DNA of 64,000 nucleotides from Cohnella nanjingensis (GTDB lineage: Bacteria > Bacillota > Bacilli > Paenibacillales > Paenibacillaceae): NCBI RefSeq assembly GCF_014212125.1, contig NZ_JACJVP010000006.1:62001-126000 (forward strand), given 5' to 3'. Every line of letters starts with the position of its first letter. Positions within the stretch are counted from its first letter, which is position 1. The position numbers and the translations under genes are program-made. The notes beneath the pieces were generated by a model. It did not search any database, had not been told where the DNA came from, and saw nothing but the letters and a program-made list of their open reading frames with translations. Below are positions 16,708 through 25,889 of the stretch, one piece after another.

Positions 16708-19137
16708 TTGGGCTATACCTTACGCAAGGCTGCGGGCCGGAAAACCGCCGCATGGCTGCTCGGCGCGGCGCTTGTCGCACAAGGCGGCACCGCCGTCTCG
16801 CCGGGCACGGCCGAAGCCGGAGCGGCCGCCGCTCAGGCGAAGCTCGTGCGGGTGACGCCGGATCTGACGAACGAGGTACTGCATAACCCCGGCATGGGCT
16901 GGGTGCTGATCGACAACGCGATCCCCGGCCATCTGGACGCAGGGCGCACGGGGGCCTATCCCGAGGTCGATAACGTCGCGGTTCTGACCCACTGGGGAGA
17001 GCTGGAGCCGACGGAGGGACAGTTCGAATGGTCGCTGCTCGACGAAGCGATCGACTATTGGTCGAACTTGGGCAAACGGATCCATTTCCGAATTTCCACG
17101 GATGCGATGATGATCTCGGGCTACGGCTACGCAAAAAGCGTGCCGGAATGGCTGTTCCAGCAATACGGCGTGCCTTACCAGGAGCGATTCGACCAGGGGT
17201 ACACCTTTAAGCTGCCGGACTACACGCATCCTGTCTTTATGGAAAAGCTGGAAACCTTCCTGGAAGCATTCGCAGACCGGTACCGGAACGATCCACGGCT
17301 GGACATCGTCGACCTGCGGGGCTACGGCACATGGGGAGAATGGCATAGCGGCCACGACTTCGACAGCTATTCTGAGCGGACTGCGACACTGCGGACAATT
17401 ATCGACAAGTGGTATGACGCATGGAACGGCGATAAAATACTCGCCCTCTCCAACTCCTACGAATGGCGCAGCGAGATGGAACCGTCGGTAAGCAATCCCG
17501 CCTCCTACGAGGACTATATGAGCTGGTCCGCGTTCGACTACGCGCTGACGAAGCCGAATCTGACGTTCCGCAGGGACGGCGCCGCCGGTGCGCTGCGAGA
17601 ATACGACAGGCAGCTGCTAGAATCGTTTTTCCGCAGCAACCGTAGCTTGCCTATAATCGCGGAATTTTTCGGCGGATACGGCTACTACGTGGGCAACGGC
17701 TCCGGCTATTCCCCGGAGGCGGCGCTTGAGGAAGCGCTGCAGCTTCATCCCAACTACATCACGATTATGGGGCATGACGGCGATTTTGGCGCAGCCGCCT
17801 TCTACGCGGAGCGCCCCGATCTGATCGACGAGGGCAACAAAAGAATGGGCTACCGGCTCGTACTTAACCGCGCGGAATTCCCTTCCGCCGTCCAGGCTGG
17901 CAGTACGTTCGAGCTCAGGCAGCTCTGGTCCAATCTCGGCGTCGGCCGCAGCTACGCCAATTACCCGCTCAAGCTGTACCTTACGGATAGCGGCGGCAAT
18001 ACGGTATGGAGCGCGAAGGACGAGAGCTTCGATATAACAGGCTTCGTTGCGGGCGAGGTGTACGAAACCTTCTCCAGCTTCGAACTGCCGGCGTCGATTG
18101 CACCTGGAGAATACGACATCCGGATCGCGCTTGCAGACGAACAAGGCAATCCCGCCATCAAGCTCGGTATTGTGGGACGCGACGACGAGAACAGGTATAC
18201 GCTTGGCAAGCTGAAGGTGGCAAGCGGCGCGGTAACCGCCCCGCAGGACCTATCCGTCCGCGAATCCTTCGAAAGCGGCTCGTTTGGCTCTTCGCTTTTC
18301 ACAGGCGGCTTTCAGGGCCTCGGCGTTGTAACGAACCAGCCGGAGCAGGTGGCAAGCGGCAGCTATTCCGCCTATGGCAGCGCGCCGGCGACACAGGACT
18401 GGACCGAATTTCTGTACAGCGACACTTCCAAAATCGCGCTGGAGCCCGACACGACCTACACGGTCTCCTTCCGGTACAAGGCGACGGCGGCGCCGGGGCC
18501 GGGCGGCTTCTATTATTTCCTTGCCCGCACGGGCAGCGGCGGCTTCGCGCATGACAAAGGTTTTACGACCTGGCGCGACGACTCCGGGCAGACACGGACC
18601 AAGACGGTCACCTTTACGACCGACGGCGGTCTCCAGGACTATTATCTCATCTGGGGACTCCGCTCGGGCGGGGCGCTCGCCGTTGATGACATCGCCATCA
18701 CAAAGCAGCCGGACGCGGCCTACGATTCGTTCGAGACCGGCGGACTCGCCGCCTCCCGCTACCAACTCGGCACGGGCCAGACTGCGGGAAGCCTGAGCGG
18801 CTCCGCAGGGCTGCATGGGAGCTGGGCGATCTCCTCGATATCGGATGAACGCAGCTTCCTGTACAGCCGCGACAACGCCCTCCGGCTCAAGAATAATTCT
18901 ACCTACTTGGTTACCTTCAGTTGGAGGCCGCTTGCGACGCCGGGCGGCGGAGGTTCCTTCCGCTTTGCGGCACATTCCAAAAAATCGGGCTCCGCATCCG
19001 CCTTCGGCGTTGCCGGCCAGGAGAGCGAGTCCCGCAGCCTGATCGTCCGCACGGACGGCGCTAAGGATTACCAGCTTGTCTGGGGTCTCAAAGGCGGCGA
19101 GATGGCCGTCGACGACATCAGCGTCATGAAGTTGTGA
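16708..19137 (+). CDS. Secreted DUF4832-type glycosidase-like protein with two C-terminal carbohydrate-binding-like modules
   Basis: 809 residues from TTG 16708, chosen for the GAGGAGGG site six bases upstream. A signal peptide covers about 1-40. The next ~350 residues form a TIM-barrel-like domain with NPGMGW, LTHWGELEPTEGQFEW (like the catalytic acid region of GH42/GH5-type barrels), DLRGYGTWGEWH and LPIIAEFFGGYGYY. These are typical of DUF4874/DUF4832 proteins, which are presumed but unproven glycoside hydrolases. A beta-sandwich (about 375-510) follows. Two ~140-residue repeats end it, each beginning SFE(S/T)G and closing with LIWGL or LVWGL plus AVDDI, resembling CBM-like modules. No membrane anchor is seen. 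Probably releases sugars for the LplABC system encoded next. Confidence 0.8.
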   Translation: MGYTLRKAAGRKTAAWLLGAALVAQGGTAVSPGTAEAGAAAAQAKLVRVTPDLTNEVLHNPGMGWVLIDNAIPGHLDAGRTGAYPEVDNVAVLTHWGELEPTEGQFEWSLLDEAIDYWSNLGKRIHFRISTDAMMISGYGYAKSVPEWLFQQYGVPYQERFDQGYTFKLPDYTHPVFMEKLETFLEAFADRYRNDPRLDIVDLRGYGTWGEWHSGHDFDSYSERTATLRTIIDKWYDAWNGDKILALSNSYEWRSEMEPSVSNPASYEDYMSWSAFDYALTKPNLTFRRDGAAGALREYDRQLLESFFRSNRSLPIIAEFFGGYGYYVGNGSGYSPEAALEEALQLHPNYITIMGHDGDFGAAAFYAERPDLIDEGNKRMGYRLVLNRAEFPSAVQAGSTFELRQLWSNLGVGRSYANYPLKLYLTDSGGNTVWSAKDESFDITGFVAGEVYETFSSFELPASIAPGEYDIRIALADEQGNPAIKLGIVGRDDENRYTLGKLKVASGAVTAPQDLSVRESFESGSFGSSLFTGGFQGLGVVTNQPEQVASGSYSAYGSAPATQDWTEFLYSDTSKIALEPDTTYTVSFRYKATAAPGPGGFYYFLARTGSGGFAHDKGFTTWRDDSGQTRTKTVTFTTDGGLQDYYLIWGLRSGGALAVDDIAITKQPDAAYDSFETGGLAASRYQLGTGQTAGSLSGSAGLHGSWAISSISDERSFLYSRDNALRLKNNSTYLVTFSWRPLATPGGGGSFRFAAHSKKSGSASAFGVAGQESESRSLIVRTDGAKDYQLVWGLKGGEMAVDDISVMKL

Positions 19138-19241
19138 TGGCGGCAAGCCTGCGGCGCGATCCACGTCAGCCTTGTCTGCAAGCATTCAGCCGCACGACAC
19201 CGTCAACTCACCCACCTATCCACTTGGAGGCGAATATATAA

Positions 19242-20924
19242 ATGATAATTAATCGTACGCGCAGCATGGCCGGTCTCTTGGCCGCCAGCGCACTCATCCT
19301 GTCCAGCGCCTGCTCCGCCAACAACGGCGAGAACGGCGCCAGCAGCTCCGCGTCCCCCTCAGGGAGCGGCGCGCCGGTACAATCCTCCGCGCCCGCGGCC
19401 GACACGAATCCGCTCGGCAAATACGATCCGCCCATCGAAGTATCAGTTGTCGGCACAACGGGCACGAACGTCCTGTTCGCCGAAGGCGAAAACATCGATG
19501 ACAACATAATGACGCAGAAATATAAGGAAATTCTCGGCATCCAGTTCAAAAACAAATGGGTGTCCGACGCCTCGCAATCGGTGGAGAAACTGAATCTGGC
19601 CATCAACACCAACAACCTTCCCGACATATCCAAGGTTGACCTGAACCAGCTCAGCCGCATGATCAATCAGGACCAACTGGCGGATCTGACCGAAGCTTAT
19701 GAAACGTACGCCTCCCCGCTTCTGCGCAAGGCGCTGGAATACGGCGGCGGCGCCGGCTTCGCTCCAGCCAAGAAGGACGGTAAAATATACGGCATGCCGG
19801 TGCCAAACGACTATTACGAAAATGTCGCGATTATGTATATCCGCAAAGACTGGCTAGATAAGCTGGGCCTGCAGCCGCCGAAGACGATCGACGAGCTGTA
19901 CGAGGTGGCCACCGCCTTCGCAGAGCGCGATCCCGACGGCAACGGCAAGGCGGATACCTACGGCATCGGGCTCGACAACGCGCTTGGGATGGCGTTCGAC
20001 GGCGTCGCTTCTGCCTACAAAGCATACCGTGCGACCTGGGTCAAGGATGCCGACGGCCGGCTCGTCTACGGCAGCGTTCAGCCGCAGATGAAGGACGCGC
20101 TTGCCAAGCTTCGCGAGCTGTATGCGTCCAAAGCGATTGATCAGGAGTTCGGCGCCAAGGATTGGGGCAAAACAGCGGACGACATCGGCGCGGGCAAGGG
20201 CGGCATCTACTTCGGCGCATTCTGGCAGCCGCTCTATCCGCTGCAGACGACCATGACGCACACGCCGGACTCCGACTGGAACGCCTATCCGATTCCGGCG
20301 GCGGCGGACGGAAGCCTGGTGCCGAAGCGTCCGAACAACGTGTTCAGCTGGATGGTCGCAAGCAAAAGCATGAAGCATCCGGAGGCGCTCATCAAGTCGA
20401 TGAACCTGTGGGCGGAGATGTGGATCGAGGGCGGACAGTACAATGACTTGTTCTACAAGGAAATTCAGGGCAGCGAAAAATACGCGGGCAAGGAGGTCCA
20501 CCAGTATGCCAAGCCTTACTTTTTCGACGATCCCGGCAAAAATATGGTCATCGGCAAGCAGTTCAAGGAAGCCGTAGCCAAGGACGACGGCTCGCTCGTT
20601 ACGCATCCCGACGGCATTTGGAAATGGAATGCCTACAAAAACAAGGAGTCGAACGGATGGGCGTACTACAAATATTTGCTCGAATCCGAGGGCGTGCTGG
20701 CCCAATACGGCGAGAGCTTCGTCCATGAGTCGTTCCTCGGCGCGCCTACCGAGACGATGGTCAAACGCCAGGCCAACCTGAACAAGCTCGAGGTTGAGAC
20801 GTTCACCAAAATCATTATGGGCAAAGCAGATCTCGCCGCGTTCGACAAATTCGTAAGCGACTGGAAGTCACTCGGCGGCGACGACATTACGAAGGAAGTC
20901 AACGCCTGGGCGGCAGAACAATAA
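19242..20924 (+). CDS. Extracellular solute-binding lipoprotein, LplA type
   Basis: 560 residues. The lipoprotein signal ends LILSSAC (Cys24), followed by a Ser/Ala/Pro linker. LGKYDPPIEVSVVG, MYIRKDWLDKLGLQPPKT and the C-terminal VETFTKIIMGKAD...DKFVSDWKSLGGDDITKEV match the protein at 1133 and the LplA family. ATG 19242 follows GGAGG with an 11-base spacer. It is the receptor of the importer completed by the permeases at 21063 and 21988. The 104-bp gap before it may hold its own promoter, though no clear boxes were found. Confidence 0.93.
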   Translation: MIINRTRSMAGLLAASALILSSACSANNGENGASSSASPSGSGAPVQSSAPAADTNPLGKYDPPIEVSVVGTTGTNVLFAEGENIDDNIMTQKYKEILGIQFKNKWVSDASQSVEKLNLAINTNNLPDISKVDLNQLSRMINQDQLADLTEAYETYASPLLRKALEYGGGAGFAPAKKDGKIYGMPVPNDYYENVAIMYIRKDWLDKLGLQPPKTIDELYEVATAFAERDPDGNGKADTYGIGLDNALGMAFDGVASAYKAYRATWVKDADGRLVYGSVQPQMKDALAKLRELYASKAIDQEFGAKDWGKTADDIGAGKGGIYFGAFWQPLYPLQTTMTHTPDSDWNAYPIPAAADGSLVPKRPNNVFSWMVASKSMKHPEALIKSMNLWAEMWIEGGQYNDLFYKEIQGSEKYAGKEVHQYAKPYFFDDPGKNMVIGKQFKEAVAKDDGSLVTHPDGIWKWNAYKNKESNGWAYYKYLLESEGVLAQYGESFVHESFLGAPTETMVKRQANLNKLEVETFTKIIMGKADLAAFDKFVSDWKSLGGDDITKEVNAWAAEQ

Positions 20925-21062
20925 CCCCTCTGCCCCGGCTCAAGGCTAGGCGCAGCCCGGCTTGAACTTGAAGCCGGCATCAATCGGGTGGGCAGGAGAG
21001 CCGTTCGCATGGACGGCTTGCTCCCCTCCCTTCTACCATCAAGCAATTGCGGAGGGACAGCC

Positions 21063-21959
21063 ATGAAAATTACCAAAAGGGATGTCGCTTTTTTCCACCT
21101 GCTGCTCGCTCCCGGCGTACTCTTGCTTCTGCTGTTCGCGTACCTGCCCATGTTCGGCATCGTGATTGCCTTTCAAAATTTTAATCCGTCGAAAGGCTTC
21201 ATCCATTCGGAATGGGTCGGTCTGGAGCATATCCGCTTCCTGTTCGAGCTTCCCGATACGATGGTAACGATTCGCAACACGGTCGAAATCTCGCTGATGA
21301 AAATCGTCGCGGGGCTCGTCGTACCGGTCGTGTTCGCGCTGTTTCTGAACGAGGCGCGTCTTATGTGGTTCAAGCGGACAGTGCAAAGTCTCGTCTACCT
21401 GCCCCACTTTTTGTCCTGGGTCATTCTGGGGGGCATTCTGGTGGATGTTCTGTCCATCAACGGCGGCGCATTCAACCAGGCGCTGGGGGCTGTGGGCATT
21501 CCGCCGATCTTCTTCTTCGGCGACGAGACCTGGTTTCGCGTCATGATCATCGTATCCGATGTTTGGAAGGAGTTCGGATTCTCCACCATCGTCTACCTGG
21601 CCGCGCTGACCGGCATCAATCCCGCGCTGTACGAGGCCGCGGCGATCGACGGCGCCACCCGCTGGCAGCGGACGCTGTACATTACCATTCCCGGCATTTT
21701 ACCCGTCATCGTGCTGATGTCGACGCTCAGCCTCGGCAACGTGCTGAACGCCGGCTTCGACCAGATTTTTAATCTGTACAACCCGATGGTCATCAGCTCT
21801 ACGGATATTATCGACACCTATATTTACCGGATGGGCCTGATCCAGGCGCAGTACGGCCTGTCGACCGCGATCGGCCTCATCAAGTCGGTCATCGGCTTCG
21901 TCCTGATCGTACTGTCCTACAGGCTCGCCAGCCGCTACGCGAATTATCGCATTTTCTAA
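21063..21959 (+). CDS. Carbohydrate ABC transporter permease, LplB type
   Basis: 298 residues from ATG 21063 (GGAGGGACAGCC upstream). The longer frame from 20988 is rejected because it lacks a ribosome site and adds a hydrophilic tail before the family's start MKITKRDVAFFHLLLAPGV. Six hydrophobic helices are visible. The EAA loop reads YEAAAIDGATRWQRTLYITI, and the C-terminus ASRYANYRIF matches the paralogue at 198. It forms the membrane channel with the LplC-like subunit 28 bases downstream. The ATPase must come from elsewhere. Confidence 0.94.
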   Translation: MKITKRDVAFFHLLLAPGVLLLLLFAYLPMFGIVIAFQNFNPSKGFIHSEWVGLEHIRFLFELPDTMVTIRNTVEISLMKIVAGLVVPVVFALFLNEARLMWFKRTVQSLVYLPHFLSWVILGGILVDVLSINGGAFNQALGAVGIPPIFFFGDETWFRVMIIVSDVWKEFGFSTIVYLAALTGINPALYEAAAIDGATRWQRTLYITIPGILPVIVLMSTLSLGNVLNAGFDQIFNLYNPMVISSTDIIDTYIYRMGLIQAQYGLSTAIGLIKSVIGFVLIVLSYRLASRYANYRIF

Positions 21960-21987
21960 CCTTCTTAAGACGATCGGGGGTATTTCG

Positions 21988-22863
21988 ATGCACGGACGGC
22001 TGAACAGAATGCAGCCCTTCGATATATTCAACTATGCAGGCCTGGCGATCATCTCGCTGTTGTGCCTTCTCCCCATCTGGCATATCGCCATGGTGTCGCT
22101 GAGCGGCGAAGGACCCGCCTCCAAGTTCGCGGTCGGCCTGTGGCCGGTCGAATTTACGGCGGACGCCTACGGGACGATCCTCCGGATGGGCAAGTTCTGG
22201 AGCGCGTTCGGTATGTCCACGCTGCGCGTGGCGGCGGGGGGTCTGCTGAATTTAATCCTGACGATCATGATGGCGTATCCGCTGTCGAAGGAGAGCGCCT
22301 ACTTCCGGGGGCGTAACGTCTATATCTGGTTTCTCGTCTTTACGATGCTTTTCAGCGGCGGACTGATCCCGATGTACATGATGATCAACGAGCTGAACCT
22401 CATCAACACCATATGGGCGCTGGTGCTGCCCGGAGCCGTGCCCGTTTTCAACGTCATACTGATGGTTAACTTTATGCGCCAGCTCCCCAAAGAGCTGGAG
22501 GAAGCCGCGCTGGTCGACGGAGCTTCCCAGCTCCGGATTATGACGAGTATCTTCGTCCCGTTGTCGATGCCAGTGATCGCGACCGTCACGCTGTTCAGCG
22601 TCGTCGGCCATTGGAACGCCTGGTTCGACGGATTGATCTACATGAACGATACCTCCAAATATCCTTTGCAAACGTATTTGCACGTCGTGCTGGCTTCGCG
22701 CAACCTGATTAACGCGGATCAGCAGACAGTGATGGCGTCGCTCACGAACCGGACGTCGATATCGGCCCAAATTATTCTGGCTTCGCTGCCGATTCTTGTC
22801 GTTTATCCGTTCCTGCAGCGTTATTTTATTCACGGCATCGTGATGGGCTCGGTCAAAGAATAG
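21988..22863 (+). CDS. Carbohydrate ABC transporter permease, LplC/YtcP type
   Basis: 291 residues. Helices start at NYAGLAIISLLCLLPIWHIAM. The conserved SGGLIPMYMMINELNLINT segment, the EAA motif LEEAALVDGASQLRIMTSIF and the C-terminal YPFLQRYFIHGIVMGSVKE are all typical of LplC/YtcP. ATG 21988 has GGGGG seven bases upstream. It completes the LplABC importer of this cluster. Ribokinase follows after a short hairpin. Confidence 0.94.
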   Translation: MHGRLNRMQPFDIFNYAGLAIISLLCLLPIWHIAMVSLSGEGPASKFAVGLWPVEFTADAYGTILRMGKFWSAFGMSTLRVAAGGLLNLILTIMMAYPLSKESAYFRGRNVYIWFLVFTMLFSGGLIPMYMMINELNLINTIWALVLPGAVPVFNVILMVNFMRQLPKELEEAALVDGASQLRIMTSIFVPLSMPVIATVTLFSVVGHWNAWFDGLIYMNDTSKYPLQTYLHVVLASRNLINADQQTVMASLTNRTSISAQIILASLPILVVYPFLQRYFIHGIVMGSVKE

Positions 22864-22883
22864 GCTCCTACGCAGGTAGGAGC
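22864..22883 (+). other. Perfect 8-bp hairpin between permease and ribokinase genes
   Basis: GCTCCTAC and GTAGGAGC flank a GCAG tetraloop, starting at the last base-pair after the permease stop and ending 8 bases before the ribokinase Shine-Dalgarno (AGGAG). There is no T-run, so it is probably an mRNA-stability or processing element that lets kinase output differ from transporter output. Confidence 0.5.
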
Positions 22884-22901
22884 GTGACAGGAGAGAAACA
22901 A

Positions 22902-23861
22902 ATGAAAGCCATTTGCGTCATCGGAAGCTTAAACATCGATATGGTAGCGGCGGTAGAGCGGTTCCCGCTTCCCGGCGAGACGTTGACGTCCGTCGGGTAC
23001 TCGACCTATTTCGGCGGAAAAGGAGGCAACCAGGCTGTCGCGCTCGGCAGACTGGGCGCCAACGTTCGGATGGTCGGCAAGGTCGGCAGCGACATTCACG
23101 GCAGCGACTACATCCGCCACCTACGAATGAACGGCGTAGACACAAGCGGCATTCGCGCCGTGAAGAGCGCTACGACGGGCGTGGCGATGATTCTGGTCGA
23201 CCCGCAGGGAGAGAACCAGATTATTATTTCTCCGGGAGCGAACGGGCTTCTAGCGCCTTCGGACATTGACGAGAATTGGGAACATCTGATGGAGGCGGAC
23301 ATTTTCATGTTTCAGCTGGAGGTGCCGATCGGCACGGTCGCCTACGCCATGAAACAACTCAAGGGAGCGGGCAAGACGGTTATCCTGGATCCCGCGCCGG
23401 CCTCCCAGCTGCCCGACGCCATCTTTAAACATATCGATTATATGACGCCTAACGAAACGGAGATCAAATATTACGCGGGCCGGCACCAGCAGTATGTGCT
23501 GCAGCTGAAGGAAGCGGCGAACATCCTTCTTCGCAAGGGCGTGAATACCGTGGTGGCGAAAGCCGGCGCGGAAGGCGCGTATCTGATTAGGGACATCGAC
23601 CTGCAGCATATCGCCGCTTATCCGTCGAAGCCCGTCGATACGACCGGCGCCGGCGATAGCTTCAATGCGGGTTTCGCCTTTGCGCTGGCTACGGGGAGTA
23701 GCCCCGAGGAGGCCGTCGGCATCGGCAACGCCGTTGGCGCGCTCGCGATCCGTCAGGTCGGGGCCCAGTCCAGCATGCCGACCAAAAGCGAGCTTGACAC
23801 GTTCCTTCGGCAGCAGGAAGCGTATCGGCGCGGCAGCTCTTCTATTCAGGGAGGTGCGTAA
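22902..23861 (+). CDS. rbsK: Ribokinase (PfkB family)
   Basis: 319 residues from ATG 22902 (CAGGAGAGAAACAA upstream). MKAICVIGSLNIDMV opens the PfkB fold. YFGGKGGNQAVALGRLGA (about 36-53) is the sugar-binding signature 1, and PVDTTGAGDSFNAGF (about 245-259) is signature 2 with the catalytic Asp. EMF and IISPGAN segments fit ribokinases better than fructokinases. It makes ribose 5-phosphate from ribose and ATP. The stop TAA shares one base with the ATG of the nucleoside hydrolase, so the two are coupled. Together they could turn an imported riboside into base plus ribose 5-phosphate. Confidence 0.88.
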   Translation: MKAICVIGSLNIDMVAAVERFPLPGETLTSVGYSTYFGGKGGNQAVALGRLGANVRMVGKVGSDIHGSDYIRHLRMNGVDTSGIRAVKSATTGVAMILVDPQGENQIIISPGANGLLAPSDIDENWEHLMEADIFMFQLEVPIGTVAYAMKQLKGAGKTVILDPAPASQLPDAIFKHIDYMTPNETEIKYYAGRHQQYVLQLKEAANILLRKGVNTVVAKAGAEGAYLIRDIDLQHIAAYPSKPVDTTGAGDSFNAGFAFALATGSSPEEAVGIGNAVGALAIRQVGAQSSMPTKSELDTFLRQQEAYRRGSSSIQGGA

Positions 23862-24865
23862 TGCGAGACAACGACGCTATGAAGGCTGAGCGAACGGTGC
23901 AGACCATGCGAACGGAAAGCTTCTACGAGCCTGGCGACGGGCCTGTCCCCGTCATTCTGGATACCGACATCGGCCCGGATTGCGACGATGCCGGCGCCGT
24001 GGCCGTCCTTCACGCCTTGCAGTCGGAGGGGCGGCTGCGCGCCATTGGCATGATGAACTGCACCTCCAGTCCGTGGGGTGCCGGCTGCCTGGACGCTATC
24101 AACGCCTACTACGGACGGGGCGACATCCCGGTCGGGACACTTGAGGCGCGAGGCTTTCTAGTTGGCGATCTTTTCGAAAAGTACAACCGCATGATAGCGA
24201 CCACCTGCGTCAACCGCTACACGGACGGGCGATCCGCGCCGGATGCCTCGCGGCTTTATCGCAAGCTGCTCGCTGACGCTGGCGACGGCAGCATCGTAAT
24301 TATCGCAATCGGCCCGCTCATCAATCTGATGCGGCTCCTGCTTACCGGCGCGGACGATATCTCACCCCTCTCCGGAACCGAGCTCGCCGCCTGCAAGGTT
24401 CGGCATCTCGTCGTTATGGGTGGCTTATTCCCTGAGGGCAAGGAGTGGAACTTCGAGATGCACCCCGAATCTGCCGCCATCGTATGCGGCCAATGGCCGA
24501 CGCCGATTACGTTTACGGGCTATGAGATTGGGGCTGCCATTCCGACCGGCAAGCGGTTGTTAGCGGAAGCGCCGGAGGATCATCCCGTGCGCCGCAGCTA
24601 TACCGCCTATCTTGGCGACGAGCCCGCACGGCCGAGCTGGGACCTGACGGCAGTGCTGTATGCGGCCCACGGGGCGGCCCCGTATTGGGACATCGTGCGC
24701 GGCCGAATTACGGTCGACCCCGCAAGCGGCGCCAACGACTGGAACGCCGATCCTCTCGGGCCGCACGCCTATCTCTCGGCGAAGCTGCCCCCCGAGGCTA
24801 TTGCCGACTTGCTCGACGAGCTGCTAACCCGTGGCCACAAGACTAAGAAAACCTTATGGACTTGA
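23861..24865 (+). CDS. Nucleoside hydrolase family protein (IunH-like)
   Basis: 334 residues. PVILDTDIGPDCDDAGAVAVL at about 31-50 is the calcium- and ribose-binding Asp cluster of the inosine-uridine nucleoside hydrolase family. GSIVIIAIGPLINLMRLL and VVMGGLFPEGKEWNFEMHPESA are further family blocks (N and E of NFExxPE). The usual active-site His is not obvious at FTGYEIGAAI, and the C-terminus is shorter and looser than in typical members. The substrate may therefore differ from standard nucleosides. ATG 23861 follows GGGAGGTGCGTA and overlaps the ribokinase stop. It is the last gene of the LplABC cluster. Confidence 0.85.
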   Translation: MRDNDAMKAERTVQTMRTESFYEPGDGPVPVILDTDIGPDCDDAGAVAVLHALQSEGRLRAIGMMNCTSSPWGAGCLDAINAYYGRGDIPVGTLEARGFLVGDLFEKYNRMIATTCVNRYTDGRSAPDASRLYRKLLADAGDGSIVIIAIGPLINLMRLLLTGADDISPLSGTELAACKVRHLVVMGGLFPEGKEWNFEMHPESAAIVCGQWPTPITFTGYEIGAAIPTGKRLLAEAPEDHPVRRSYTAYLGDEPARPSWDLTAVLYAAHGAAPYWDIVRGRITVDPASGANDWNADPLGPHAYLSAKLPPEAIADLLDELLTRGHKTKKTLWT

Positions 24866-24964
24866 TGAGTAACTCGTAGAACATGCGGTCTTGGAATGAC
24901 GACGTAACATTCGTTCTCGATTATTTGGAATTTGCTCAACTTCCCGCATATCGGTATTGCGTCG

Positions 24965-24973
24965 TGTTATAAT
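24965..24973 (+). promoter_or_regulatory. Extended -10 promoter element
   Basis: TGTTATAAT is a perfect extended -10 (TG-n-TATAAT) 58 bases before the AraC-type gene at 25032. No good -35 box is seen at the proper distance, which extended -10 promoters can do without. Confidence 0.45.
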
Positions 24974-25031
24974 CGGATCTGCAAACTGACGTGGAAACCA
25001 ACCGGTAATCCTATGAAGGCGGAGAAACGCG

Positions 25032-25889
25032 ATGAACCATGATGAACTTTCTTCCATGCAACCTTCAGAAACGATCGAAAAGCAACCGGACTATTATTTC
25101 CTGCCGTATATTACGCTTGCCCACATGTTTCATGCGCCCAAGGGCTGGTCGATTCGCAACCGCGAGATGTCGCAGTTCGTCCTGCAGTACGTGGTAGACG
25201 GCTTCGCTTATTACCCGGTCGGCGATTTTCATTATGAGACGCGACGCGGAGACTTGCTGTTTCATCGTCCGCAAGAGCGCCACTCCATCCTTACCGTCGA
25301 AGATCAGCCGTACGTATGCATTTCGATCGTGTTCCATTTCGGCACACAGCCGTTTCCTTACGACGACCTGTTTCGGAATCGGCATCTGCTCGGGAACTTC
25401 GCCGATCATCCCGTCGATGACATGCTGTCGCAGCTCGTTGCACACTATCGCCAGCCGGGGCTGCCGCATCAAATCCGCTGCCAGGGCCTCCTGTTGCAAA
25501 TTTTCGCGGAAGCCGCCCAATGGGGAGAAACGTATGCCGCCAGAACGAGGAGCGACAAGCCGCACATTCCCAAGCTGGTCCTGATCAAGAACTATCTGCA
25601 TGATCACTATTACGAGGAAGTCCGGATGAAGGAGCTCGAACACGTATCCGGTCTCAGCAAAAACTACATTCTGGCCTTGTTCCGCAAACACGTCGGCATG
25701 TCGCCGATGCAGTATTTGACCTGGCTGCGCGTCAACAAAGCGAAGGAGCTGGCCGTTCAGAGCAATCTGTCGGTCAGCGAAATCGCCGAGCGGGTTGGAT
25801 ATGCGGACGTGCACACGTTCGGGCGCATGTTCAAGAAAAAAACCGGGCTCAGTTTATCCCGGTTTTGCTCGAATATGATTTATTCCTGA
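25032..25889 (+). CDS. AraC-family transcriptional regulator
   Basis: 285 residues: a cupin-type sensing domain (about 25-150, with YYPVGDFHYETRRGDLLFHR and RPQERHSI) and an AraC double HTH (about 180-280, VSGLSKNYILALFRKHVGMSPMQYLTWL, IAERVGYADVHTFGRMFKKKTGLS). ATG 25032 has GGCGGAGAAACGCG upstream. It is convergent with the PhyH-type gene, the coding ends overlapping by 10 bases, so the two may be unrelated in regulation. It could control either the preceding LplABC/ribokinase cluster or a distant operon. Confidence 0.92.
   Translation: MNHDELSSMQPSETIEKQPDYYFLPYITLAHMFHAPKGWSIRNREMSQFVLQYVVDGFAYYPVGDFHYETRRGDLLFHRPQERHSILTVEDQPYVCISIVFHFGTQPFPYDDLFRNRHLLGNFADHPVDDMLSQLVAHYRQPGLPHQIRCQGLLLQIFAEAAQWGETYAARTRSDKPHIPKLVLIKNYLHDHYYEEVRMKELEHVSGLSKNYILALFRKHVGMSPMQYLTWLRVNKAKELAVQSNLSVSEIAERVGYADVHTFGRMFKKKTGLSLSRFCSNMIYS

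Noticed and set aside
18250..19185. Leftward 311-codon frame over the end of the DUF4832 gene
   Set aside because: Composition artefact opposite a well-supported secreted protein; no family features.
25065..25814. Leftward 249-codon frame opposite the second AraC gene
   Set aside because: Antisense of a clear regulator; lacks start signals.
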